A stretch of DNA of 64,000 nucleotides from Pantoea nemavictus (GTDB lineage Bacteria; Pseudomonadota; Gammaproteobacteria; Enterobacterales; Enterobacteriaceae): the NCBI RefSeq assembly GCF_037479095.1, contig NZ_JBBGZW010000001.1, forward strand, positions 2,604,001 to 2,668,000, given 5' to 3'. The position numbers were made by a program, and so were the translations under genes. A model generated the notes under the pieces. The model ran no database searches, had not been told where the DNA came from, and worked only from the letters and a program-made list of their open reading frames with translations. Positions 55,436-64,000 of the stretch are shown here, piece after piece (the first letter of the stretch is position 1; each line of letters opens with the position of its first letter).

Positions 55436-55592
55436 CGTTTCACTTGCGAGTTCACATAGCCGCGAGGAGCAGACAATGGGTTTCATTGCCCTACGCCCGT
55501 TGGCGCTTGCGCAGATGACAAAACGGGGCGGTTAAATCCGCCCCATCCTGGCTCTAAGTGCCGAATCAGTCAGCACTCTGCAAGCGTGAAGG

Positions 55593-55880
55593 TTAGTGTT
55601 TTTTCAGTTTGTCTTTGTGTTTGGTCAGCTGACGGGAGAGCTTATCGATTAACCCGTCGATGGCCGCGTACATGTCTTCCGCTTCCGATGTGGCGTGCAG
55701 CTCCCCGCCGTTGACGTGCAGTGTTGCATCCGCAATCTGCGTTACCTTCTCTACTTTTAGAACAATATAAACCTGATTGATACGATCAAAATAGTGTTCC
55801 AGTTTGGCAAATTTGCTATTTACAAATTCACGCAGAGGTTCGGTAATTTCAACATTATGTCCGGTAAGGTTTAGCTGCAT
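55593..55880 (-). CDS. hpf: Ribosome hibernation promoting factor HPF
   Basis: A 95-residue short HPF: LTGHNVEITEPLREFVNSKFAKL, DATLHVNGGELHATSEAEDMYAAIDGLIDKL. It promotes 100S ribosome dimers in stationary phase. It lies between rpoN and ptsN. Confidence 0.95.
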   Translation of the reverse strand: MQLNLTGHNVEITEPLREFVNSKFAKLEHYFDRINQVYIVLKVEKVTQIADATLHVNGGELHATSEAEDMYAAIDGLIDKLSRQLTKHKDKLKKH

Positions 55881-55901
55881 AGGTCTTCCTTCTTCGTTCG
55901 G

Positions 55902-57341
55902 TCAAACCAATTGCTTACGCTGGTTTGATGGCGGTATAGATAAAGACTCGCGATATTTAGCAACCGTACGTCGCGCTACCATGATGCCCTGATCGGATAA
56001 CATGGAGGTCAGTTTGCTGTCGCTCAAGGGTTTTGCGGGATTTTCCGCAGAGATCAATTTTTTTACCAGTGCACGAATCGCCGTGGAAGAGGCTTCGCCG
56101 CCGCCTTCGGTGTTGACGTGACTGGAGAAAAAATACTTCAATTCAAAGATGCCACGCGGGCTGTGTAAATACTTCTGCGTGGTGACGCGGGAAATGGTGG
56201 ATTCATGCATATCAACGGCCTGAGCGATATCCGCCAGTACCATCGGACGCATGTGCTCCTCACCTTGCTCAAAAAACGCCTGCTGCTGTTCAACGATACA
56301 GCGTGTCACCTTCAGCAGCGTGTCGTTGCGGCTCTCCAGGCTCTTAATCAGCCACTTGGCTTCCTGTAAGTTGCTGCGAATAAACTGATTGTCACTGTCA
56401 TTACGTCCGGCACCGCCCATCGCAGCGTATTGCTGATTGATCTTCAGGCGCGGCATGCTGTCGGAGTTGAGTTCAACCGTCCAGCGTTTGCTGACTTTGC
56501 GCACCAGCACATCGGGAATCACATATTCCGGCTCGCTGGTATTGATCGACTGGCCTGGACGCGGATCGAGCGACTGAATCAGCAGCATCGCGTCCTTTAG
56601 CACCTCTTCCTTTAGACGCGTGACGCGCATCAGGCTGCGGAAGTCGTGATTAGCCAGTAAATCGAGATGTTCGCTAACAATCAAACGAGCTTCTGTCAGC
56701 ATGGGTGTTGCGGCGGAATATTGCGATAGCTGAACTAACAGGCAATCACGTAAATCGCGCGCACCTACGCCCACCGGATCGAAACGTTGTACGCGTTTCA
56801 GCACGGCTTCGACTTCTTCCAGCGTCAGCTCTTCATCGCCAATACTGTCATAAATGTCTTGTAAGCTGACGGTGAGATAGCCGGTGTCGTCAATGGCATC
56901 GACAATGGAGGTGGCAATGGCGCGATCGGTATCGGTGAAAGGCGTCAACTCAACCTGCCACATAAGGTAATCCTGCAGCGATTGAGTCGTTTCACCCTGA
57001 TAGACCGGCAGTTCGTCGTCCTGATAATCGGTACCTGTGCCGGAAGGGGTGCCAGCGGTATAAATTTCATCCCAGGTCGCGTCGAGCGGCAGCTCCTCGG
57101 GCATATCCTTCTGTTCAAGTGCTTCGCGCGTGTCTAACGAATCGCTTTCCTGATCCTGAAATTCGCGTGCGTCGACTTCTTCATGCAGATCGGTTTGTTC
57201 AAGCAGCGGATTGCTTTCCAGCGCCAGTTGGAGTTCTTGCTGGAGTTCAAGCGTAGAGAGTTGCAGCAAGCGAATTGCTTGCTGCAACTGTGGTGTCATC
57301 GCCAGCTGTTGGCTGAGCCTGAGTTGCAAACCTTGCTTCAT
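55902..57341 (-). CDS. rpoN: Sigma factor 54 RpoN
   Basis: A 479-residue sigma-54. Region I is Q-rich ([29 protein letters not shown]), region II is acidic, the core-binding region is central, and the C-terminal RpoN box [14 protein letters not shown] is intact. It directs transcription of nitrogen-assimilation and other activator-dependent promoters. Confidence 0.98.
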   Translation of the reverse strand: MKQGLQLRLSQQLAMTPQLQQAIRLLQLSTLELQQELQLALESNPLLEQTDLHEEVDAREFQDQESDSLDTREALEQKDMPEELPLDATWDEIYTAGTPSGTGTDYQDDELPVYQGETTQSLQDYLMWQVELTPFTDTDRAIATSIVDAIDDTGYLTVSLQDIYDSIGDEELTLEEVEAVLKRVQRFDPVGVGARDLRDCLLVQLSQYSAATPMLTEARLIVSEHLDLLANHDFRSLMRVTRLKEEVLKDAMLLIQSLDPRPGQSINTSEPEYVIPDVLVRKVSKRWTVELNSDSMPRLKINQQYAAMGGAGRNDSDNQFIRSNLQEAKWLIKSLESRNDTLLKVTRCIVEQQQAFFEQGEEHMRPMVLADIAQAVDMHESTISRVTTQKYLHSPRGIFELKYFFSSHVNTEGGGEASSTAIRALVKKLISAENPAKPLSDSKLTSMLSDQGIMVARRTVAKYRESLSIPPSNQRKQLV

Positions 57342-57389
57342 AATTCGGTTAGAATTTCCTAAGCAAACGTAGGGTGTTACAACACCTTA

Positions 57390-58115
57390 TCAGAGTCTGA
57401 ACTCTTCGCCCAAATAAACACGCTTAACCTGCTCATCTACAAGAATTTCATCAGGCGTGCCATGGGCAATCAAATGTCCCTGGCTGACGATATAAGCGCG
57501 TTCACAGACTGCGAGGGTTTCACGCACATTGTGGTCGGTAATCAACACGCCAAGGCCACTGTCGCGTAAATGCTCAATGATTTTTTTGATGTCGATAACC
57601 GAAATGGGGTCAACGCCAGCAAATGGTTCATCCAGTAGAATAAATTTCGGATTCGCTGCCAGTGCACGAGCAATTTCCACACGACGACGCTCACCGCCTG
57701 ACAGCGCCTGGCCCATGCTGTCGCGCAAATGTGCAATATGAAACTCTTCCATTAGCTCGTTGGCACGATCCTGGCGCTGCTCTTCCGTTAAGTCATCACG
57801 AATTTGCAGTACAGCCATCAGGTTGTCGTACACGCTCAGGCGGCGGAAAATCGAGGCTTCCTGTGGCAGATAGCCGATGCCGCGACGTGCGCGTGCGTGC
57901 AGCGGCAGAATGCTGATATCTTCATCATCAATCACGATACGCCCCGCATCGCGCGGCACAATACCTACTACCATGTAAAACGTGGTGGTTTTACCCGCAC
58001 CGTTGGGGCCCAGCAGGCCGACAATCTCACCGGATTTTACCTGCAGGCTAACATCTTCCACCACGCGGCGGCCTTTGTAGGCTTTCGCCAGGTTCTCAGC
58101 GATTAGTGTGGCCAT
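57390..58115 (-). CDS. lptB: LPS export ABC ATPase LptB
   Basis: A 241-residue ABC ATPase: Walker [14 protein letters not shown], signature [16 protein letters not shown], Walker [15 protein letters not shown]. It powers LptB2FGC extraction of LPS from the inner membrane. Five bases downstream of lptA. Confidence 0.98.
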   Translation of the reverse strand: MATLIAENLAKAYKGRRVVEDVSLQVKSGEIVGLLGPNGAGKTTTFYMVVGIVPRDAGRIVIDDEDISILPLHARARRGIGYLPQEASIFRRLSVYDNLMAVLQIRDDLTEEQRQDRANELMEEFHIAHLRDSMGQALSGGERRRVEIARALAANPKFILLDEPFAGVDPISVIDIKKIIEHLRDSGLGVLITDHNVRETLAVCERAYIVSQGHLIAHGTPDEILVDEQVKRVYLGEEFRL

Positions 58116-58120
58116 AGCAA

Positions 58121-58675
58121 TCAGTTACTCTTTTTAGGGCTCGCGGAGGAACCGTTTTTATCCTGCAGCTGCGACGGTACCAGAACGGTGGTCACGCGCT
58201 TGCTCTCACCCTGGCTGAAAGCCTGCATCTTCTGCTCTTTCACCAGGTATGTGATGCGGTCGCCTTTAATATTGCTATCCTGCTGCTGAATAAAGGCATT
58301 TCCCGTCAGCTCAACGAAATCGTTCGCCAACTCATAGTGCAGCTTACTGGCATGGCCTTGCACCGGCTTACCGTTATCCTGCATTTGATAGAAGGTGGCT
58401 GGATTACCGTAGGCATCAACGATAGTTTTCTTACTGTCGCCACCAGGACGTGTTACCACCACTTTATCGGCGGTAATCTTGATTGAACCCTGGGTCACAA
58501 TCACGTTGCCGGTAAAGGTCGCGACGTTGCCTTGTAGGTCCAGCGCCTGATTGACCGAGTCAATATTAACGGGCTTGTCTGAGTCGCCAGTTAACGCCAG
58601 CGCGGGCAAACTGGTTGCCAGCAGGGTACTCACCAGCAATAACTTAAGGCTGTTTTTGTTCATTTTGAATTTCAT
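58121..58675 (-). CDS. lptA: Periplasmic LPS bridge protein LptA
   Basis: A 184-residue periplasmic protein with signal peptide ([20 protein letters not shown]) and a beta-jellyroll OstA domain with [23 protein letters not shown]. It forms the bridge carrying LPS across the periplasm. The ATG at 58673-58675 overlaps the end of lptC by 32 bases, the same arrangement as E. coli. Confidence 0.94.
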   Translation of the reverse strand: MKFKMNKNSLKLLLVSTLLATSLPALALTGDSDKPVNIDSVNQALDLQGNVATFTGNVIVTQGSIKITADKVVVTRPGGDSKKTIVDAYGNPATFYQMQDNGKPVQGHASKLHYELANDFVELTGNAFIQQQDSNIKGDRITYLVKEQKMQAFSQGESKRVTTVLVPSQLQDKNGSSASPKKSN

Positions 58676-59222
58676 AGGAAGTTTTGACCTTTTCAAGCAG
58701 CTCAGCATGTTTCGTCCGTAAATTGCCGCGCATTTTCATGCCAGTGGAATTAAAACTGCGGCCAAAAAGGGTGACTTGATCGTCAGACGTCACGTCCTGG
58801 GTGACCAAATTTACCTGAGCATTATCGGTAAGGATGCGCTCAAGCTGTGAATCCTGAGTCAACGTATTGACGACAACGTTGCCATACAGATAAAGCATAC
58901 GATCTTTAGTCAGCTTTGCCTTATCGGCACGCACCGACCACGTCGGCACTTTATTTTCGTCATACGTGGTCATCACCGGATGATCAAACCAACTTACCTC
59001 ATCGGCTGAAAAGTAGGTCACTTTATCCGAGACAAGCTTATAGCCCAGCGCACCCGTAGGGTTATACACCACCGTATTGGATTTCTCGCTGGTGTAAGTT
59101 GGCTCTTGATCGTTGGTCGCCACCGGCGTTTTGTCGTCATCCTGGTTGGTGAGATTCCAGCCGATCAGCACCAAGGCGATCAAGGCTAAAATCAGCGTCA
59201 TCCAACGCCTGCTCTTACTCAT
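58644..59222 (-). CDS. lptC: LPS export bitopic protein LptC
   Basis: A 192-residue protein with one N-terminal TM helix (WMTLILALIALVLIGWNL) and a periplasmic OstA-like domain (DKVTYFSADEVSWFDHPVMTTYD). It accepts LPS from LptB2FG and passes it to LptA. Start overlaps the kdsC stop by four bases. Confidence 0.95.
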   Translation of the reverse strand: MSKSRRWMTLILALIALVLIGWNLTNQDDDKTPVATNDQEPTYTSEKSNTVVYNPTGALGYKLVSDKVTYFSADEVSWFDHPVMTTYDENKVPTWSVRADKAKLTKDRMLYLYGNVVVNTLTQDSQLERILTDNAQVNLVTQDVTSDDQVTLFGRSFNSTGMKMRGNLRTKHAELLEKVKTSYEIQNEQKQP

Positions 59223-59785
59223 ATTGATTGCCCTTTGGCATCCTCAAATTTGTTCTGCGCGATCAAAATCAGATCGCACAACTCACGTACTGCACCGCGT
59301 CCGCCGGCAATGCGGGTAACATAATGCGCGCGCGGCAGTAAAACCGGGTGAGCATCGGCAACGGCAACACTTAACCCCGCCTGCGCCATTACCGGCCAGT
59401 CGATCAGGTCATCGCCAATGTACGCCACCTGCTCGGCCGTTAGTGACAGTTTATCCAGGAGTTCACGCCAGGCCAAAAGCTTATCTGATTGTCCCTGGTA
59501 AAGATGCGTAATGCCGAGCGTCTTGCAGCGATCTTCCAGCAGTTTTGCTTTGCGGCCGGTAATAATAGCCACTTCAACGCCGGAGGTCAGCAGGCAACGC
59601 ACGCCATAACCATCGCGCACGTTAAACGCTTTCAGCTCTTCACCGCTGTTACCCATATAAATCACACCATCGGACATGACGCCATCGACATCACAAATCA
59701 GCAGGCGAATCTGCGCGGCACGCGCCATCACCTCTGCGCTCACCGGACCGTAGCAGGTCTCAACCATCGCCGTTTCAGCACTCAT
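59219..59785 (-). CDS. kdsC: Kdo-8-phosphate phosphatase KdsC
   Basis: A 188-residue HAD phosphatase: LICDVDGVMSDG with catalytic Asp, IITGRKAKLLEDR, and GDDLIDWPVM. It dephosphorylates 3-deoxy-D-manno-octulosonate 8-phosphate in Kdo synthesis. ATG at 59783-59785 with AGGAAGAG upstream. Confidence 0.96.
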   Translation of the reverse strand: MSAETAMVETCYGPVSAEVMARAAQIRLLICDVDGVMSDGVIYMGNSGEELKAFNVRDGYGVRCLLTSGVEVAIITGRKAKLLEDRCKTLGITHLYQGQSDKLLAWRELLDKLSLTAEQVAYIGDDLIDWPVMAQAGLSVAVADAHPVLLPRAHYVTRIAGGRGAVRELCDLILIAQNKFEDAKGQSI

Positions 59786-59798
59786 TATCTCTTCCTGT

Positions 59799-60779
59799 TC
59801 AGACCACGCCAGCGCGCAGCATGTCATGCATATGTACCACACCGAGCAGGCGATCGTCATCGGCCACCAGCAGGGCGGTGATGTTTTTGTTTTGCATCAG
59901 ATTAAGGGCGTCGACCGCCAGCATATTAGGGCGTACGCGAATGCCGCCGCTGGTCATGACATCCTTAATGCTGGCCGTCTGGAAATTGATGCCCATATCG
60001 AACACGCGACGTAAGTCACCATCGGTAAAAATGCCTTCGATTTTCATCAGGTCATCAACAATTACCGTCAGGCCGAGATTCTTACGCGTAATTTCCAGCA
60101 GGGCATCGCGCATGGACGCATCCCGGCTCACGTGCGGGATCTCATCGCCGCTGTGCATAATATCGCTGACGTGCAGCAGCAATTTGCGGCCCAGCGCACC
60201 GCCAGGATGCGAGAGCGCAAAGTCTTCCTGGGTAAAGCCGCGTGCTTCCAGCAGCGCCACGGCCAGCGCATCGCCCATCACCAGCGTTGCCGTAGTGCTG
60301 GTGGTCGGCGCCAGGCCAAGTGGACAAGCTTCCTGCGGTACTTTTACGCACAGATGCACATCTGCAGCGCGGCCCATTGCGCTATCCGGGCGGCCGGTGA
60401 CGCAAATAAGTTGCACCTTCTGGCGCTTTAATACCGGTATCAGCGCCAGAATTTCACCGGATTCACCGCTGTTGGAAATCGCAATGACCACATCGTTAGT
60501 GCTCACCATGCCGAGATCGCCATGGCTGGCTTCACCGGGATGAACAAAAAATGAAGGCGTACCGGTACTGGCAAAGGTCGCGGCCATTTTTTTACCGATA
60601 TGCCCGGATTTACCCATGCCCATCACCACCACTTTGCCGCGGCAGGCAAAGATCATCGCGCAGGCGCGATCGAAATCATCATTGATATATTGATCAAGCT
60701 GCTCCAGCCCTTCGCGTTCGATGCGCAGCACCGCTTTTCCCGCTCGCTGAAAATCGAAATCCGGTTGCTGATATGACAT
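59799..60779 (-). CDS. kdsD: D-arabinose 5-phosphate isomerase KdsD
   Basis: A 326-residue isomerase: N-terminal SIS domain (VVVMGMGKSGHIGKKMAATFASTGTPS-type sequence, ISNSGESGEI) and two C-terminal CBS domains (VSDIMHSGDEIP and IKDVMTSGGIRVRP regions). It makes arabinose 5-phosphate from ribulose 5-phosphate for Kdo. Confidence 0.97.
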   Translation of the reverse strand: MSYQQPDFDFQRAGKAVLRIEREGLEQLDQYINDDFDRACAMIFACRGKVVVMGMGKSGHIGKKMAATFASTGTPSFFVHPGEASHGDLGMVSTNDVVIAISNSGESGEILALIPVLKRQKVQLICVTGRPDSAMGRAADVHLCVKVPQEACPLGLAPTTSTTATLVMGDALAVALLEARGFTQEDFALSHPGGALGRKLLLHVSDIMHSGDEIPHVSRDASMRDALLEITRKNLGLTVIVDDLMKIEGIFTDGDLRRVFDMGINFQTASIKDVMTSGGIRVRPNMLAVDALNLMQNKNITALLVADDDRLLGVVHMHDMLRAGVV

Positions 60780-60791
60780 GCCAGTCCGTCC

Positions 60792-61775
60792 TTAATAGCT
60801 TGTGATAAGCATGGGGCTGAACCACAACCACAGCACCCACGCGACAAATCCACCTAATAATAGCGTGCCTGCGATACGACCAATGCGGCGCTTGCGCAGC
60901 AGACAGAGCAGGGCGAACAGCACGCTAACTGCCAGCATCACCCAGTAATCACGCGCAAAGGCATGCGCATCAATGCTGCCGGGATGAATCAGTGCCGGCA
61001 GACCGAGCACAATCGCCAGATTGAAGATATTGGCGCCGATCAGGTTGCCGATGGCGATATCGTCTTCACCTTTCAGCGCGCCTGCCACGACGGTCGCCAA
61101 TTCAGGCAAGCTGGTGCCAACGGCAATCAACGTCAGGCCCATTACCAGTTCGCTCACACCGAAGTAGTCGGCAAAGACGGTGGCGTTGTCGATTACCATG
61201 CGTGTCGACATCGGCAGAATAATCAGCGCGACCGCCAGCCAAAGAAAAGCCACGGTATTGCCAGCTTCATCGCGCGGCAGTTCGGCCAGCTGTTCGCGGG
61301 TGAGAGTGTCGTTATTATCACGTTCAGCACGGCGGGCGATGCGGATCACCACCAAAAGATAACCCAGCGCAATCAGCAGCAGCGCGACGCCGTCGAGACG
61401 ACTGAGATGATTATCAAACAGCATGATGCCGCTGAGCAGCGAGACGAGCAGCATTAATGGCAGTTCGCGCCGAATCAGATTGGAGTGTACTGTCAATGGG
61501 TGCAGCAGCGCCGCGCCACCCAGAATTAAAAGTATATTTGTGATGTTGGAACCCAGCGCGGTGCCAACCGCTAAATCCATTTGTCCGTGCTGTGCGGCCG
61601 AAAACGAAATAATCAATTCCGGTAATGATGTGCCAATGCTCACCACCGTCATGCCAATAATCAGCGGTGGGATGCCAAAGGATCGACAAAGGATCGCGGC
61701 ACTGAATACCAGACGGTCAGCACCGTAAACCAGTAAAATCAATCCGATAAACAGCAAGGCAGAGGCTACGAACAT
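60792..61775 (-). CDS. yrbG: Calcium/sodium:proton antiporter-family protein YrbG
   Basis: A 327-residue cation/Ca2+ exchanger with about ten TM helices and two internal repeats, each with the signature region GTSLPEL (VSIGTSLPELIISFSAA and IAVGTSLPELATVVAGA) and GSNITN/GANIFN. ATG at 61773-61775 with AAGGAT upstream; the longer reading to 61940 is not conserved. First gene of the kds-lpt cluster, divergent from mlaF. Confidence 0.94.
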   Translation of the reverse strand: MFVASALLFIGLILLVYGADRLVFSAAILCRSFGIPPLIIGMTVVSIGTSLPELIISFSAAQHGQMDLAVGTALGSNITNILLILGGAALLHPLTVHSNLIRRELPLMLLVSLLSGIMLFDNHLSRLDGVALLLIALGYLLVVIRIARRAERDNNDTLTREQLAELPRDEAGNTVAFLWLAVALIILPMSTRMVIDNATVFADYFGVSELVMGLTLIAVGTSLPELATVVAGALKGEDDIAIGNLIGANIFNLAIVLGLPALIHPGSIDAHAFARDYWVMLAVSVLFALLCLLRKRRIGRIAGTLLLGGFVAWVLWLWFSPMLITSY

Positions 61776-62003
61776 TAAAAATCCTTGATGGATGGAGGTG
61801 TCGGCGAACCTTGTCCGACAGGTAAATAGATGCTGCGTGCGGTAATAGGCGCTGATTTTGACTGTCTGAGAGGCAAAAGTAAATTTTAAGGCCGTTTTCG
61901 CCACACCAAGTGGGTAAGTTTCTGTAAAACTATCGTGCATTCGAGGTTAACAGGCTAACATCCACAGCTTTGATAACGCCCGATCCGCATAAAAGAGGTA
62001 AAG

Positions 62004-62819
62004 ATGATCCAGCAGCAAACGAATCTGGTTGAGGTTCGTGGCGTCAGTTTCACGCGCGGAGATCGTACCATCTTCGACGACATCTCTTTAACCGTACCCG
62101 CCGGTAAAGTTACGGCAATTATGGGTCCGTCAGGTATTGGTAAAACCACGCTGTTGCGTCTGATTGGTGGACAATTGCAGCCTGATAAAGGTGAGATTTG
62201 GTTCCGCGATCAGAACATCCCGACGCTCTCACGCACCAAATTGTATGAAGCACGCAAAAAAATGAGCATGCTTTTTCAGTCAGGTGCACTTTTTACCGAT
62301 CTCAACGTGTATGAAAACGTGGCCTGGCCTTTGCGTGAACATACGCGGTTACCGCCGGAATTATTGCATAGCACCGTGCTAATGAAGCTGGAAGCGGTGG
62401 GTTTGCGTGGGGCAGCTAAACTGATGCCAGCAGAACTTTCTGGCGGCATGGCGCGCCGTGCCGCACTGGCGCGCGCAATTGCGCTGGAGCCGGAACTGAT
62501 TATGTTCGATGAACCCTTTGTGGGGCAGGATCCGATCACCATGGGCGTGCTAGTTAAGTTAATTGATGAGCTTAATCATGCATTAGGTTTGACATGCATT
62601 GTGGTTTCACACGATGTGCCTGAGGTCTTGAGCATTGCCGATCATGCCTATATTGTTGCCGGACAAAAAATCATTGCCCAGGGCAGTGCGCCGGAACTGC
62701 GGGAAAATCCTGATCCGCGCGTGCGCCAGTTTATTGAGGGTCATGCGGATGGTCCGGTGCCGTTCCGCTTTGCCGCTGGCGATTATCTCAGCGACTTGAC
62801 CCGCTCAGGGAGAACGTAG
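62004..62819 (+). CDS. mlaF: Phospholipid ABC transporter ATPase MlaF
   Basis: A 271-residue ABC ATPase: Walker [17 protein letters not shown], signature [16 protein letters not shown], Walker [15 protein letters not shown]. With MlaE, MlaD and MlaB it returns mislocalised phospholipids from the outer membrane. Four bases before mlaE. Confidence 0.97.
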   Translation: MIQQQTNLVEVRGVSFTRGDRTIFDDISLTVPAGKVTAIMGPSGIGKTTLLRLIGGQLQPDKGEIWFRDQNIPTLSRTKLYEARKKMSMLFQSGALFTDLNVYENVAWPLREHTRLPPELLHSTVLMKLEAVGLRGAAKLMPAELSGGMARRAALARAIALEPELIMFDEPFVGQDPITMGVLVKLIDELNHALGLTCIVVSHDVPEVLSIADHAYIVAGQKIIAQGSAPELRENPDPRVRQFIEGHADGPVPFRFAAGDYLSDLTRSGRT

Positions 62820-62823
62820 ACTG

Positions 62824-63606
62824 ATGTTGTTACAGGCGCTAGCGTCATTTGGACGTCAGGGGATTAATACCTGTGCCGCTTTTGGCCGCGCAGGCCTCAT
62901 GCTATTTCATGCGCTGGTGGGTAAGCCGGCGTTTCGTCGACATGCGCCGCTGCTGGTAAAACAGCTATATAGCGTGGGCGTGTTATCGTTGCTGATCATC
63001 GTGGTATCCGGGCTATTTATTGGCATGGTGCTGGGCCTACAGGGCTATCTGGTGCTCACCACCTACAATGCGGAAACCAGCCTTGGCATGTTAGTGGCGC
63101 TTTCGCTGCTGCGTGAACTGGGGCCCGTGGTGACGGCGTTGCTGTTCGCGGGTCGTGCGGGTTCCGCATTGACGGCGGAAATTGGGTTAATGAAAGCGAC
63201 TGAGCAGCTCTCCAGTATGGAGATGATGGCGGTGGATCCGCTGCGTCGCGTTGTCTCTCCACGTTTCTGGGCTGGCTTCATCAGCATGCCGTTGCTGGCG
63301 CTGATTTTTACCGCGGTGGGTATTGCGGGTGGTGCGCTGGTTGGGGTGAGCTGGAAAGGTATCGATCCCGGCTTCTTCTGGTCGGCGATGCAAAACGCAG
63401 TGGATTTCCGCACGGATGTCGTTAACTGCATGATCAAAAGCGCGGTCTTTGCCGTCACGGTAACCTGGATTGCGCTGTTTAATGGCTATGATGCCATCCC
63501 GACCTCGGAAGGGATTAGTCGGGCGACGACGCGTACTGTAGTGCATGCTTCACTGGCGGTACTCGGTTTGGATTTTGTGCTGACAGCACTGATGTTTGGG
63601 AATTGA
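62824..63606 (+). CDS. mlaE: Phospholipid ABC transporter permease MlaE
   Basis: A 260-residue permease with about five or six hydrophobic segments and the family sequence [33 protein letters not shown]. Part of MlaFEDB. Followed four bases later by mlaD. Confidence 0.97.
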   Translation: MLLQALASFGRQGINTCAAFGRAGLMLFHALVGKPAFRRHAPLLVKQLYSVGVLSLLIIVVSGLFIGMVLGLQGYLVLTTYNAETSLGMLVALSLLRELGPVVTALLFAGRAGSALTAEIGLMKATEQLSSMEMMAVDPLRRVVSPRFWAGFISMPLLALIFTAVGIAGGALVGVSWKGIDPGFFWSAMQNAVDFRTDVVNCMIKSAVFAVTVTWIALFNGYDAIPTSEGISRATTRTVVHASLAVLGLDFVLTALMFGN

Positions 63607-63610
63607 TGCA

Positions 63611-64000
63611 ATGCAAAGCAAGAAAAGCGAAATCTGGGTAGGCGTCTTCATGCTGGCTGCGCTGTTAGCGCTGTTATTCCTCGGTCTGCGCGTTGCCGAC
63701 CTCAAAACCATCGGCACCGAGCCGACGTGGAAGATGTATGCCACCTTCGATAATATCGGCGGATTAAAAGTTAGCTCGCCGGTAAAAATTGGCGGTGTGC
63801 TCATTGGTCGGGTAGCGGATATTTCATTGGATGAGAAGACGCTTTCGCCGCGTGTGACCATGGATATCAGCGATAAATATGCCAATAAAATTCCGGACAC
63901 CAGCTCATTAGCGATTCGTACTCAAGGTCTGCTCGGCGAGCAGTTCCTGGCGCTTAATTTAGGTTTTGACGATCCCGAACTAGGTTCGGCCATGTTGAAA
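63611..64000 (+). CDS. mlaD: Phospholipid transport protein MlaD, N-terminal part (runs off right edge)
   Basis: 130 codons are visible. It starts MQSKKSEIWVGVFMLAALLA with an N-terminal TM helix, followed by the MCE domain (YATFDNIGGLKVSSPVKIGG, LLGEQFLALNLGF). It forms the hexameric periplasmic lipid-binding ring of the Mla complex. The remainder and mlaC/mlaB lie outside. Confidence 0.96.
   Translation, partial: MQSKKSEIWVGVFMLAALLALLFLGLRVADLKTIGTEPTWKMYATFDNIGGLKVSSPVKIGGVLIGRVADISLDEKTLSPRVTMDISDKYANKIPDTSSLAIRTQGLLGEQFLALNLGFDDPELGSAMLK

Overview
The window looks like a chromosomal segment of a plant- or environment-associated member of Enterobacterales, probably Erwiniaceae (Pantoea/Erwinia-like). 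The evidence is that the right two thirds closely follows E. coli gene order and protein sequence (tRNA-Phe, yjdC, dsbD, dcuA, aspA, fxsA, groSL, yjeI, epmB/efp, ecnAB, blc, epmA; then degS, degQ, zapG, zapE, rplM-rpsI, sspAB, arcB, mtgA, and npr through mla). Several E. coli neighbours are missing (cutA, yjeH, frd, sugE, ampC, gltD, yhcC, elbB). The genus is an inference.

Layout. (1) Positions 1-21.4 kb are an accessory catabolic region. It encodes two CitMHS-type carboxylate transporters, a 3-oxotetronate kinase/decarboxylase pair (otnK-otnC), an isocitrate/isopropylmalate-type dehydrogenase, an Asp/Glu-racemase-like protein, a LigI-like amidohydrolase, an ACS-family MFS carrier, a leaderless solute-binding-like protein, an aconitase paralogue with a LysR regulator, a beta-propeller lactonase, an SDR, a GntR/FCD regulator, a three-subunit membrane gluconate-dehydrogenase-type complex and a DHA2 MFS carrier. 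Three divergent intergenic regions each carry two copies of the same 24-bp inverted repeat (TGCATTT-N10-AAATGCA or a close variant), one in front of each divergent gene, and two of these regions also carry CRP-like sites. The three regions therefore look like one regulon, probably controlled by the GntR protein, for uptake and breakdown of an unidentified sugar acid or polycarboxylic acid. (2) A tRNA-Phe gene at 21.63-21.71 kb, with its 3' end pointing to the catabolic block, marks the boundary with conserved backbone. (3) Positions 21.8-34.45 kb are the pheU-to-epmA backbone: disulfide reduction, C4-dicarboxylate exchange and aspartase, chaperonins, and the EF-P lysylation set. (4) At 34.45 kb gene order jumps to the degS-to-mla backbone, which E. 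coli carries elsewhere on its chromosome.

Within the second backbone block the gltBD position is occupied by an unusual pair: a 1843-residue glutamate-synthase-type protein and a CysJ-like diflavin reductase, with no gltD. arcB is followed by a convergent ArcZ sRNA recognisable from its conserved 3' half, and elbB is missing. From 53.8 kb to the end lie the nitrogen-PTS/RpoN cluster, the Lpt lipopolysaccharide export genes, the Kdo synthesis genes and the Mla phospholipid transporter; mlaD runs off the right edge.

Most promising for novelty: the six-operator catabolic regulon and its apparently double-winged-helix regulator, and the GltB-like/diflavin reductase pair.
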